From assembly GCA_013001285.1 (NCBI GenBank), contig JABDMU010000057.1:1-64000 (forward strand): a stretch of DNA of 64,000 nucleotides. Reading direction: 5' to 3'. A program made the translations under genes and the position numbers. This DNA is from Flavobacteriaceae bacterium. Its GTDB lineage: Bacteria > Bacteroidota > Bacteroidia > Flavobacteriales > Flavobacteriaceae. The notes under the pieces were generated by a model. That model searched no databases and had not been told where the DNA came from. It saw only the letters and a list, made by a program, of their open reading frames with translations. Of this stretch, positions 19,307 through 28,708 are shown one piece after another. Every line of letters starts with the position of its first letter. The stretch's first letter is position 1.

Positions 19307-20914
19307 TTATTCCTTTATAAGTTTAAAGGTTTGAGATGTATTATTGGCTGCATTAATTTTTGCCAAATATATACCATTAGATAAATTTTGAAGGTCTATC
19401 TTAGAATTTTCGGAAGAGATAGATATTGCATGTATTAGTTTTCCAAGTACATCAAAAACAAAAAATTCAGCTTGATCTACATTCCCCGGGAAAATAATAT
19501 TTACATGATCTACCAAAGGATTTGGAAATAATTTAAATTCGGTGCGCTGGGCTGCCTGTACTAACAATCCGTTTTGTAGAGCCAATTGAAAGTCAGGAAT
19601 ACCATAGCCCATAAAATAATCTGGCATCGTGAATTGAGATCCCGATTCACGAATAAAAGTCATGATCTGCTCATTGGTCATTTCGGGAAATGCTTGCCAT
19701 AAACATGCGGCCGCTCCTGCCAAAATGGGTGAACTGAAAGAAGTCCCACTATTCTGAACCATAATACCGCTACCACTGATCACAAAACTAGCTGAACCAC
19801 GTGCCATAACATCTGGCTTCAATGTGGGCTGTAAATCGCTCCCCTGCGAACTAAAGGAGGCATAATTACCATTTTCATCAACCGCTCCTATACTTAAAAT
19901 ATTTATAGCATCGGCTGGAGCATTTATACCATTAGCACCTCCGTTGCCAGCAGAATTGACCACAAGCATACCTTTCTCAGATGCAATTGTCGAGCCTCTG
20001 GTTATAAAAGCCGTATTTCCATTAAAGTCTGATGGCAAATAAGAGTAATTAGGATTGTCATAATTTTTATAGCCGAGTGATGTATTTAAAATATTGACTC
20101 CCAAACTATCGGCGCGTTCGGCGGCTTCAACCCAGTAACTTTCTTCGACGGGGTTCTCTGAACCAGCATCCTCGGTTCTAAATAAATAATAAGAAGCATC
20201 TGGAGCCGTTCCAACGAATTCATCTTGTAAAAAACCACCCATAGTACTTAAGACTTTGGCACCGTGATCATTACCGGTGTACGCATAAACATCTTCATCA
20301 CGATTTACAAAATCGTATCCATCCAAAAGTTTACCCTGATCTCTTAAACGCTGATAAGCTGCTTGCGTATTCACTGTGGGAAAACCTGCGTCTAAGACTG
20401 CAATGGTCATGCCTTCGCCTGTATAATCTGATTGATGTAATAAGTGCAAATTGAGCATTTCTACCTGATTTGCTGTATTGCCATAATTGAAGACCACTCG
20501 AGCGTTTTCAACTTCAAACTTATCATTATATGTCAATTGAGCTCTTGAACCATTAAGACTGCGGTCTGCAAATTCAATTTGATCAACAAAAGCCAAGTTT
20601 AAAAGCGCATTAATATCAGTTTCTGTACCTCTTACATGAACTGCATTAAACCATTTTGATTTGGCATAAACAGTTATTCCTGTACTCATTTTCACTTGAT
20701 CAATATAGGATTCATTAACAGGAACATCCCTTTCGTCTATTGGGATAGTATGGAGTGCTTTACGATCGATCGAGGCTTGAGTTAGAATAGTGATGGGATT
20801 GGCAATACTCTCGGCTACATTTTCTTTATCTGAAAAGAAAACCCATGCATCTTCTTGAGAAAATATGAAAGAATGAAGAAAAAATAGGCTAATAAAAAGT
20901 ATTTTCTTAATCAT
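19307..20914 (-). CDS. Secreted S8 (subtilisin-like) serine protease with type IX sorting domain
   Basis: A 535-residue exported protease. Residues 1-19 are a signal peptide ending FIFSQ. The S8 domain spans about 165-420, with the catalytic triad Asp175 (IAVLDAGFP), His217 (NDHGAK) and Ser392 (GTSFSSP), and oxyanion Asn324 (SAGNGG). Residues ~455-535 are a type A T9SS C-terminal domain, opening with FKLFPNPLVDHV and closing with GIYLAKI and a FKLIKE end. So it should cross the outer membrane by the type IX system and stay surface-bound or be released. It sits between mnmA and the flavoprotein gene with minimal spacing, an odd functional mixture. Confidence 0.93.
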   Translation of the reverse strand: MIKKILFISLFFLHSFIFSQEDAWVFFSDKENVAESIANPITILTQASIDRKALHTIPIDERDVPVNESYIDQVKMSTGITVYAKSKWFNAVHVRGTETDINALLNLAFVDQIEFADRSLNGSRAQLTYNDKFEVENARVVFNYGNTANQVEMLNLHLLHQSDYTGEGMTIAVLDAGFPTVNTQAAYQRLRDQGKLLDGYDFVNRDEDVYAYTGNDHGAKVLSTMGGFLQDEFVGTAPDASYYLFRTEDAGSENPVEESYWVEAAERADSLGVNILNTSLGYKNYDNPNYSYLPSDFNGNTAFITRGSTIASEKGMLVVNSAGNGGANGINAPADAINILSIGAVDENGNYASFSSQGSDLQPTLKPDVMARGSASFVISGSGIMVQNSGTSFSSPILAGAAACLWQAFPEMTNEQIMTFIRESGSQFTMPDYFMGYGIPDFQLALQNGLLVQAAQRTEFKLFPNPLVDHVNIIFPGNVDQAEFFVFDVLGKLIHAISISSENSKIDLQNLSNGIYLAKINAANNTSQTFKLIKE

Positions 20915-20937
20915 AATCTGGGCTATGTTTCTGCAAG

Positions 20938-22125
20938 TTAAGAAATTACTCCTGAACCAACTAATTCATCTTCAAGGTACCAGGCAACAAACTGTCCTTC
21001 GGTAATGGCGGACTGATCTTTTTCAAATTCGACGTATAGACCATGCTCAAACTGGTACAATTTGGCCTTTTCTAATGGCTGTCTGTACCTAATTCTAGCC
21101 ATAACTTCCATTGATTCTTCCATTTGAAGCGCAAGATCTTCGCGAATCCAATGGATGTCGTCAGATTTTACAAAAAGGGCTTTTTTAAGTAGTCCTGGAT
21201 GGTTTTTTCCTTGTCCGGTATAGATCACGTTTTCATCCACATCAGTATCAAGAACAAACAATGGTTCAGCTGTACCTCCCACAGCAAGACCTTTACGTTG
21301 CCCTTTTGTGAAAAAATGTGCGCCTTGATGCTCGCCAACAATTTTTCCGTCAGCTTTTGAATATTGAATCTTTCGAGCTAAATAGTCTAGCTTCTCCTTT
21401 TGAGAATTAAAATTAGGGGTCGCTTCAAAATAATACTCCTGCTCTTCCGGAATTTCAACGATCACACCTGCTTTAGGTTTTAATTGTTGTTGTAAAAAAT
21501 CTGGAAGTTTGACTTTACCAATAAAACAAAGTCCCTGAGAATCTTTCTTTTCAGCTGTAACCAAGTCTAATTTCGTTGCAATAGCTCTCACTTCAGGCTT
21601 GGTTAATTCACCTATTGGAAATAAGGTTTTTGACAGTTGTTCCTGAGATAATTGACATAAAAAATACGACTGATCTTTATTTTGGTCTTTCCCTGCAAGT
21701 AATTGGTAAATGGTTTTTTCATTTTTTTCTAAATGTCCTTTTCTACAGTAGTGTCCAGTTGCGACAAAATCGGCGCCCAAGTCTAATGCAATTTTCATAA
21801 ATACATCAAACTTGATCTCACGATTACACAGCACGTCTGGATTTGGAGTTCGGCCACTTTCATATTCTTTGAACATATAATCAACAATACGTTCCTTATA
21901 TTCTTTACTCAAATCGACCGTTTGAAAAGGGATACCCAATTTTTCGGCAACAAGCATGGCATCATTACTATCGTCAAGCCACGGGCATTCATTAGAAATA
22001 GTAACCGAATCGTCATGCCAATTTTTCATGAACAACCCTATGACCTCATAGCCTTGCTCCTTCAATAAATAGGCAGCAACGCTAGAATCTACTCCTCCTG
22101 ATAAACCAACAATGACTCGTTTCAT
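20938..22125 (-). CDS. mnmA: tRNA-specific 2-thiouridylase MnmA
   Basis: A 395-residue enzyme that puts sulfur on U34 of tRNAs for Lys, Glu and Gln. The PP-loop SGGVDSS is at 9-15 for ATP activation. The catalytic pair is Cys100 (NPDVLCN) and Cys200 (DSQGLCFIG). A segment of about 40 residues rich in Glu, Tyr and Lys (roughly 225-265) is inserted compared with the E. coli enzyme; I recall such insertions in Bacteroidota. The start ATG at 22125 is preceded by a promoter box only four bases away. Confidence 0.96.
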   Translation of the reverse strand: MKRVIVGLSGGVDSSVAAYLLKEQGYEVIGLFMKNWHDDSVTISNECPWLDDSNDAMLVAEKLGIPFQTVDLSKEYKERIVDYMFKEYESGRTPNPDVLCNREIKFDVFMKIALDLGADFVATGHYCRKGHLEKNEKTIYQLLAGKDQNKDQSYFLCQLSQEQLSKTLFPIGELTKPEVRAIATKLDLVTAEKKDSQGLCFIGKVKLPDFLQQQLKPKAGVIVEIPEEQEYYFEATPNFNSQKEKLDYLARKIQYSKADGKIVGEHQGAHFFTKGQRKGLAVGGTAEPLFVLDTDVDENVIYTGQGKNHPGLLKKALFVKSDDIHWIREDLALQMEESMEVMARIRYRQPLEKAKLYQFEHGLYVEFEKDQSAITEGQFVAWYLEDELVGSGVIS

Positions 22126-22129
22126 GCTG

Positions 22130-22137
22130 CAAATTTA
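22130..22137 (-). promoter_or_regulatory. -7 box (TAAATTTG) abutting the mnmA start
   Basis: On the minus strand TAAATTTG is separated from the mnmA ATG by only CAGC. If used, transcription would begin at or next to the start codon, giving a leaderless mRNA. Confidence 0.5.
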
Positions 22138-22142
22138 CGAAT

Positions 22143-22168
22143 AAAAAAAAGTAACCGCGAGGGTTACC
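22143..22168 (-). terminator. Intrinsic terminator after the YwqK-like gene
   Basis: On the minus strand GTAACC and GGTTAC form a six-base stem with a short loop (CTCGC), followed by a run of eight Ts at 22143-22150. It ends the transcript of the gene at 22201-22911 and lies just before the mnmA promoter. Confidence 0.7.
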
Positions 22169-22200
22169 ATTTAATAAACTTTAGGTTAAATAAAGATTAT

Positions 22201-22911
22201 TTATTGTTTCTTTTTAAACTTTGGAACGTAAGTAAAATCTTTTTGATCATACAATTCACCATTGCGGTAATATTTCCAAATCCCGGTTTTCTTGCCGCGC
22301 TTATAAGGCCCTTCAATTACCAGATCTCCGTTACCGTTATAGTGTTTGGACATGCCGTGTAATTCAGCATTGTCATAAATATAGGATTTCACCAAAACAC
22401 CGTCTAACGAATAATATTTGGACTCCCCCTGAAGTTTGCCGTTTACATAATTTAATTCCTCAGCCTTTGCACCAGTATCATAGAATACAGATTTTGGTCC
22501 ATGCAATTGCCCCTGGTCATTGTAGTTCTCAATGGTCATGATCACATCTGAGTTCTTGTGATAATAGACCCATTTTCCGATATACAATTTCCCTTTCATT
22601 TTCCCTTCGCTTATTGGTTTTCCTTTCAGGGTTAGAAATGTAACCTCAGCAATATCATTATCAGGATTAAAGATTTTAGTTGCTGCTAATTTGCTCTTTG
22701 TACCTACAATTTGATAATACTTGAACTCCCCAATTTCTTTGCCATGTTCAAACTGACCACTATATCTTACTTCTTTGGTTCCTTCAAAATTTTTGGTCCA
22801 AATCCCATGGCGTTCACCATTGGCATCAAACTGATTAACAGGGTTTTGAGACATAACAAAGAAGGGCAATACTGTTAAGATTATTATAAATTTTATATTT
22901 TGTTTAATCAT
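22201..22911 (-). CDS. Exported YwqK/MORN-like repeat protein
   Basis: A 236-residue protein with an N-terminal signal peptide (KQNIKFIIILTVLPFFVMSQ) and about seven beta-hairpin repeats of roughly 22 residues. Typical units contain NGERHGIWTKNF, HGKEIGEFKYYQ, QGQLHGPKSVFYDTG and NGKLQGESKYYSLDG. These resemble MORN/YwqK repeats. Databases label this family 'antitoxin YwqK' after B. subtilis, but the signal peptide and repeat count do not support a toxin-antitoxin role here. The molecular function is unknown, and it is probably periplasmic or surface-exposed. Confidence 0.82.
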   Translation of the reverse strand: MIKQNIKFIIILTVLPFFVMSQNPVNQFDANGERHGIWTKNFEGTKEVRYSGQFEHGKEIGEFKYYQIVGTKSKLAATKIFNPDNDIAEVTFLTLKGKPISEGKMKGKLYIGKWVYYHKNSDVIMTIENYNDQGQLHGPKSVFYDTGAKAEELNYVNGKLQGESKYYSLDGVLVKSYIYDNAELHGMSKHYNGNGDLVIEGPYKRGKKTGIWKYYRNGELYDQKDFTYVPKFKKKQ

Positions 22912-22949
22912 TTTAACAAAAGTTTAAACATTTATTGAATTCTTTGATA

Positions 22950-22957
22950 TAGTTTTG
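22950..22957 (+). promoter_or_regulatory. -7 box (TAGTTTTG) before the fasciclin gene
   Basis: TAGTTTTG fits TAnnTTTG and lies 26 bases upstream of the ATG at 22984. Confidence 0.4.
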
Positions 22958-22983
22958 AAAATGTAACATAAAAACTCAAAAAA

Positions 22984-23973
22984 ATGAAATTTATTTTAAA
23001 CATTCCAAAAATCATTCCAATTCTATTAATGGTCACCACTTTCACATTATCATGTAGTAATGACGATGACAATACCCCACCTCAGGAGTTGAGTATCGTT
23101 GAAACGGCATTAGCTACACCAGATTTAAGTTCATTAGTAGCAGCTCTACAAGCCGCCGATGGCGATTTGATCTCAGTAATTAACAGCGGAACATTCACAG
23201 TTCTTGCACCAACCAACGCTGCATTTTCAGCATTTTTAACGGCAAACGGATTTGCTAGTCTAGATGACGTTCCTACTGATGTATTAGCAACGATTTTATT
23301 GAACCACGTCATTACTGGCGAGGTAGCTTCAGCGACCTTGGTCAATAGCGGTGCGGGATATACAGAAACCAATGCAACAAATGCAGATGGTGATAACATC
23401 AGTTTATATTATAATACTACTGGAGGTGTGACTTTCAATGGTGTATCGACAGTGACAACTGCAGATGTATCAGCATCAAATGGAATTGTACATATAGTAG
23501 ATGCTGTAATTGGATTACCAACCGTTGTAACTTTTGCAACAGCCGATCCTACTTTCTCAACTTTGGTAGCCGCCTTAACTAGAGACGATCTCACTTTTGA
23601 TTATGTGACGACACTATCTACTCCAGCGGGTACTTCTCCAGCACCATTTACAGTATTTGCTCCGACCAATGATGCTTTTGGCGATCTTTTAACCGAATTA
23701 AATGCGACCTCATTAGACGATATAGATGAACCAACATTAAAAGCAACACTGGACCATCATGCAGTAGCTGCTGCGAATGTTCGCGCTGAAGATCTGTCTC
23801 AAGGACAAGTGGTAGGTACACTAGGTGGAGACATCACGATTAGCTTAGATGCAGGACCTCAAATTACAGATGCCAATGATAGAGTAAGTAATATTATAGC
23901 AACAAACGTTCAAGCGATGAATGGCGTTATACATGCCATCGATAAAGTAATCTTGCCACCATTAGGTGAATAG
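22984..23973 (+). CDS. Fasciclin (FAS1) domain lipoprotein
   Basis: A 329-residue outer-membrane or surface lipoprotein. The signal ends in a Leu-Ser-Cys lipobox with Cys24, followed by an acidic SNDDDN stretch that in Bacteroidota can favour surface export. Two FAS1 domains follow, about 37-180 and 185-327. Each shows the family start (SSLVAALQA; STLVAALTR), the FTVLAPTNAAF or FTVFAPTNDAF motif and the closing NGIVHIVDAV or NGVIHAIDKV. FAS1 domains serve in adhesion and matrix binding. It stands alone on the plus strand between two minus-strand blocks and has its own terminator. Confidence 0.92.
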   Translation: MKFILNIPKIIPILLMVTTFTLSCSNDDDNTPPQELSIVETALATPDLSSLVAALQAADGDLISVINSGTFTVLAPTNAAFSAFLTANGFASLDDVPTDVLATILLNHVITGEVASATLVNSGAGYTETNATNADGDNISLYYNTTGGVTFNGVSTVTTADVSASNGIVHIVDAVIGLPTVVTFATADPTFSTLVAALTRDDLTFDYVTTLSTPAGTSPAPFTVFAPTNDAFGDLLTELNATSLDDIDEPTLKATLDHHAVAAANVRAEDLSQGQVVGTLGGDITISLDAGPQITDANDRVSNIIATNVQAMNGVIHAIDKVILPPLGE

Positions 23974-23994
23974 ATAAGTTGATTAATAGCAACG

Positions 23995-24026
23995 AAAAAG
24001 CCTTCCAAATTGGAAGGCTTTTTTTA
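23995..24026. terminator. Bidirectional terminator between the fasciclin gene and yidC
   Basis: A perfect stem AAAAAGCCTTCCAA / TTGGAAGGCTTTTT is followed by Ts on the plus strand and, read in reverse, by Ts from the A-run. It serves both convergent genes and overlaps the yidC stop codon. Confidence 0.85.
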
Positions 24027-25937
24027 TTTTCCTTTTTGTTGTTTTCGTTTCTGTTCTTCAGCTTGTTCCATCATTTCGGCCATTTTTCGCTGAAAGCGAT
24101 TTTGTTTTTTTGGCTTTTTCTTATTCACCTGAATCTGTGCATGTATCTTATCCTCATCCAGAATATAATTCTTAATCACCAACATAATTCCGATGGTAAT
24201 TAAATTCGAAATAAAATAATACAAACTCAATCCACTGGCATAATTATTAAAGAAAACAAGCATCAAAATTGGTGAAAAATAGATCATATATTTCATCATT
24301 TTTCCCATGTCTGGCATCCCTTCCTGAGTTGGCTGAGTAGCCATTTGCTGACCTGTTGTCATTTTCATATAGAAGAAAATGGCAATGGAGGCTAGTATTG
24401 GAAATAAACTTACATGATCGCCATAAAACGGAATACTGAAACCTTCCGGAAATTCGTAAATAGTATCATAAGAGGACAAATCTTCAGCCCATAGAAAACT
24501 CTTTTGCCGAAGATCAAAGGCCGTAGGGAAAAACATGAACAACGCATAGAACACAGGTAATTGCACCAAAGCGGGTAAACAACCACTCATTGGGCTTGCT
24601 CCTGCTTTACTATACAAAGCCATAGTTTCCTTCTGCTTTTTCATTGGATTGTCCTTATACTTCGCACTGATCTCAGCAATTTCAGGTTTTAAGATTTTCA
24701 TCTTCGCTTGTGATAAATACGATTTATATAATACAGGCGACAACACCAAGCGCACTAATATGGTCATTACAATGATGGCAATACCATATGGAAATATTCC
24801 ACTTAAAAATCCGAATAATGGAATAAATACCGATTTATTGATCCATCCAAAAAGTCCCCATCCAAAAGGTATACTCTCTTCAAGATTTTTATCATATTTC
24901 TTTAAGGTTTTACTATCGGTTGGTCCATAATAGATACTCATAACGTTGTTGAATTCACCACCTTCAAGTTCAAGTGGGATCTTAGACGCATAACTTTTTG
25001 TAAATACCGTATCTATATCTTCATCTTCAACAAGATCTTTGGAATTCAATAATGCCGATTTAAATGGCTTTTCAGGAACTAAAATAGAGCTGAAAAAGTG
25101 CTGACGATAAGAAATCCAACTGACATCCTCTTCGGTTTCTTCATCATCAGACATTTGACCTAATTTATCAACTTTTCCATCTTCATACTCATAAGTCAAT
25201 CGGGTATATCTATTTTCATAGGTAATACTTTTAGCATGACTATATCCTTTTTGTTTCCATTCTAAATTAATGTCTTGAGAACTATTGATGACATTGCTTA
25301 ATCCTTGTGATCTTACTGTAAATCCTAACATATAATCATTAGGCTTTATTTCATAGCGATACTCAAGGAATTTGGTATCAGAAACCATTAATTTCATCGA
25401 TAACACTTTATTTTCTCCAGATGTGGTCAAAGTTGGCACAAATGGGAGGTCTTTTGTATTAAATATCCTGTTATCGGTAGCGCCAAAATTTATATTAAAA
25501 ATGGTATTCTCATCCTTTATAAGAAATATGGGTAAGGAATCATGATTCACAAATGCCTTTAATTTAACCTCAGATAAAAATCCTCCTTTATTATTGAACT
25601 TAAGATAAAGTACGTCGTTCTCAAGAATAGTGACTTGATTATCATCACTTTGCATTGCTGCTGAATAAGCAAAGGCCCCTAATTGGTTTTTTAAATTTTC
25701 TAGCTGCGTTGAATCGGTAACTGTACTATTAGGTGTAGCAAAATCTTCTGGTGTGGCTTGAAATTCTTCCTGAATTTCTTCTGCTTTCTTTTCGGCCTCA
25801 ACTTGCTCCTTATTGGCTTTTTCTTGAGCTTCAATTTCTTCCGGAGTTGGCTGATTTTGATAAAGCATAAAAAGCAAAATCGCGAAAATAAGTACAAATC
25901 CTATAATTGAGTTTAAATCTAATTTCTTTTCTTCCAT
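24024..25937 (-). CDS. yidC: Membrane protein insertase YidC
   Basis: A 637-residue YidC (Oxa1 family) that inserts and folds inner-membrane proteins alone or with SecYEG. An N-terminal anchor (about 12-25) and an acidic coiled linker lead to the large periplasmic beta domain (about 80-350). Five C-terminal membrane segments follow; LSQAKMKILKPEIAEISAKYKDNP is the cytosolic coiled hairpin and GASPMSGCLPALVQLPVFYALF the hydrophilic-groove region. The tail is Lys/Gln-rich, suited to binding ribosomes. It lies downstream of pyrG on the same strand with an inverted repeat between them. Confidence 0.95.
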   Translation of the reverse strand: MEEKKLDLNSIIGFVLIFAILLFMLYQNQPTPEEIEAQEKANKEQVEAEKKAEEIQEEFQATPEDFATPNSTVTDSTQLENLKNQLGAFAYSAAMQSDDNQVTILENDVLYLKFNNKGGFLSEVKLKAFVNHDSLPIFLIKDENTIFNINFGATDNRIFNTKDLPFVPTLTTSGENKVLSMKLMVSDTKFLEYRYEIKPNDYMLGFTVRSQGLSNVINSSQDINLEWKQKGYSHAKSITYENRYTRLTYEYEDGKVDKLGQMSDDEETEEDVSWISYRQHFFSSILVPEKPFKSALLNSKDLVEDEDIDTVFTKSYASKIPLELEGGEFNNVMSIYYGPTDSKTLKKYDKNLEESIPFGWGLFGWINKSVFIPLFGFLSGIFPYGIAIIVMTILVRLVLSPVLYKSYLSQAKMKILKPEIAEISAKYKDNPMKKQKETMALYSKAGASPMSGCLPALVQLPVFYALFMFFPTAFDLRQKSFLWAEDLSSYDTIYEFPEGFSIPFYGDHVSLFPILASIAIFFYMKMTTGQQMATQPTQEGMPDMGKMMKYMIYFSPILMLVFFNNYASGLSLYYFISNLITIGIMLVIKNYILDEDKIHAQIQVNKKKPKKQNRFQRKMAEMMEQAEEQKRKQQKGK

Positions 25938-25957
25938 TAATTTTATTCTAATAATTA

Positions 25958-25983
25958 AGTGTTCTTTTATTTACAAGAACACT
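25958..25983. repeat. Perfect inverted repeat between pyrG and yidC
   Basis: Arms AGTGTTCTT and AAGAACACT are a perfect 9-base match around an 8-base AT-rich spacer. It lies 20 bases upstream of the yidC start. No T-run follows in either direction, so it looks more like an operator or an mRNA hairpin than a terminator. Confidence 0.6.
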
Positions 25984-26026
25984 ATATGTAGCCTTTTACA
26001 AAACAAAAAGCTATCCACTTTTACAT

Positions 26027-27670
<1,644 letters not shown>

Positions 27671-27681
27671 TTAAACGCGAA

Positions 27682-27689
27682 CAAATTTA
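27682..27689 (-). promoter_or_regulatory. -7 box (TAAATTTG) before pyrG
   Basis: On the minus strand TAAATTTG lies 20 bases upstream of the pyrG ATG. No TTG stands at the ideal distance further up. Confidence 0.45.
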
Positions 27690-27773
27690 CAAATTTGAAA
27701 TGAAAAAAATCCGATAAATGTTGTTTAGTTTTGCAGCTTGTCAACAAAACCACAATTAGTTTTAAATCCCAAA

Positions 27774-28307
27774 TCAATATGAAAATTTATTCAGCTTCTT
27801 TAATTCTGATTTAATATACTCTTGCCATTTCAATTGCTGAGGCACAAGTCTTGAATGGCTGGTTTCTAAATCATATTGGTTTTGCATGACTCGCAATTCA
27901 TCATGAATTTCAGCATTTAAGGATTCCATTTCATCATCTATTTTCTGTGAGAATTTAAAGCTGGAAACACGTTGTCTAAATTTTCGCGCATGCAATTCGG
28001 TAATATCAAAATGTAAGCGTTCATGCGATAAGGTGATGTCGGTGACATGCTCTTTAACATACCATGATTTATCTGGATAAAAGTGTGCAGTAACATCAAA
28101 TTCGTATTCAATTCTACCCGTAGAAAAACGTTTTGTTGAATACCCAAATGATAAGCCAGAAGCTGTTACAGCAATGACATCTTCATAGGTCTTTGGTTCA
28201 GCTTGAAAATCTGACCAATTCAATTTGTCTGTTGCATTCCAAGAAATGGTAGGTTCATCCTGAACAAGAAAAAAACTAAGAAAAATTAAAATTATGACTC
28301 TTAACAT
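27774..28307 (-). CDS. Exported DUF922-like protein with HERLH motif
   Basis: A 177-residue protein with an N-terminal signal segment (LRVIILIFLSFFLVQ). The body has ISWNATDKLNWSDFQAEP, a beta-rich centre, then LSHERLHFDITELHARKF, in which His-Glu-x-x-His resembles a zinc-protease site. This pattern matches the DUF922 family, described from memory as possible zinc peptidases. The ATG at 28307 overlaps the OsmC stop as TGATG; a TTG three codons earlier is less likely. It is the last gene of the guaA operon. Confidence 0.72.
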   Translation of the reverse strand: MLRVIILIFLSFFLVQDEPTISWNATDKLNWSDFQAEPKTYEDVIAVTASGLSFGYSTKRFSTGRIEYEFDVTAHFYPDKSWYVKEHVTDITLSHERLHFDITELHARKFRQRVSSFKFSQKIDDEMESLNAEIHDELRVMQNQYDLETSHSRLVPQQLKWQEYIKSELKKLNKFSY

Positions 28308-28708
28308 CAGTTCCAATTAAAGGTCACCACCTTTTCAATATCTGGATGCAGACTAAATAAGACTGGGCATGTTCTTGCAGTATGCTCTAAAATCTTTTGT
28401 GTTTTTTCATCAGTTTTTAGATGCATTACAATATGCACATCTATTTTTGAAATTCGCCTTGGATCTGAAGCCATTGTTTTGGTGACTTCCGCGTAAGATC
28501 CTGACATATCAACATGCATTTGTTGCGCTTTTATACCCATTACAGTAAGCATACAGTTTGCCAATCCAGTAGCAACAGTATCTGTAGGTGAAAACGCTTG
28601 TCCTTGTCCATTATTGTCTAAAGGAGCATCGGTTAGGAAAGTATTGCCAGACCGCAAATGAATGTTTTCTGTTCTTAATTGGCCTTGATATATAACTTTA
28701 GACGTCAT
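28307..28708 (-). CDS. OsmC/Ohr-family peroxiredoxin-like protein
   Basis: A 133-residue OsmC-fold protein. The family reduces organic hydroperoxides with a pair of cysteines, here Cys in GLANCMLTVMG near 52 and Cys in ARTCPVLFSLHPD near 114. Both are present, so activity is plausible. The closing VTFNW is also typical. It overlaps the LysM gene upstream by four bases and the DUF922 gene downstream by one, so it is fully embedded in the operon. Its link to the neighbours' work is not obvious. Confidence 0.88.
   Translation of the reverse strand: MTSKVIYQGQLRTENIHLRSGNTFLTDAPLDNNGQGQAFSPTDTVATGLANCMLTVMGIKAQQMHVDMSGSYAEVTKTMASDPRRISKIDVHIVMHLKTDEKTQKILEHTARTCPVLFSLHPDIEKVVTFNWN

Noticed and set aside
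22201-22911. Toxin-antitoxin role for the YwqK-like protein
   Set aside because: It has a signal peptide and repeated MORN-like hairpins, and no toxin gene is adjacent; the database label is historical.
23082-23399. 105-codon minus-strand frame within the fasciclin gene
   Set aside because: It mirrors a well-supported FAS1 lipoprotein; alanine-rich shadow frames are expected opposite such sequence.
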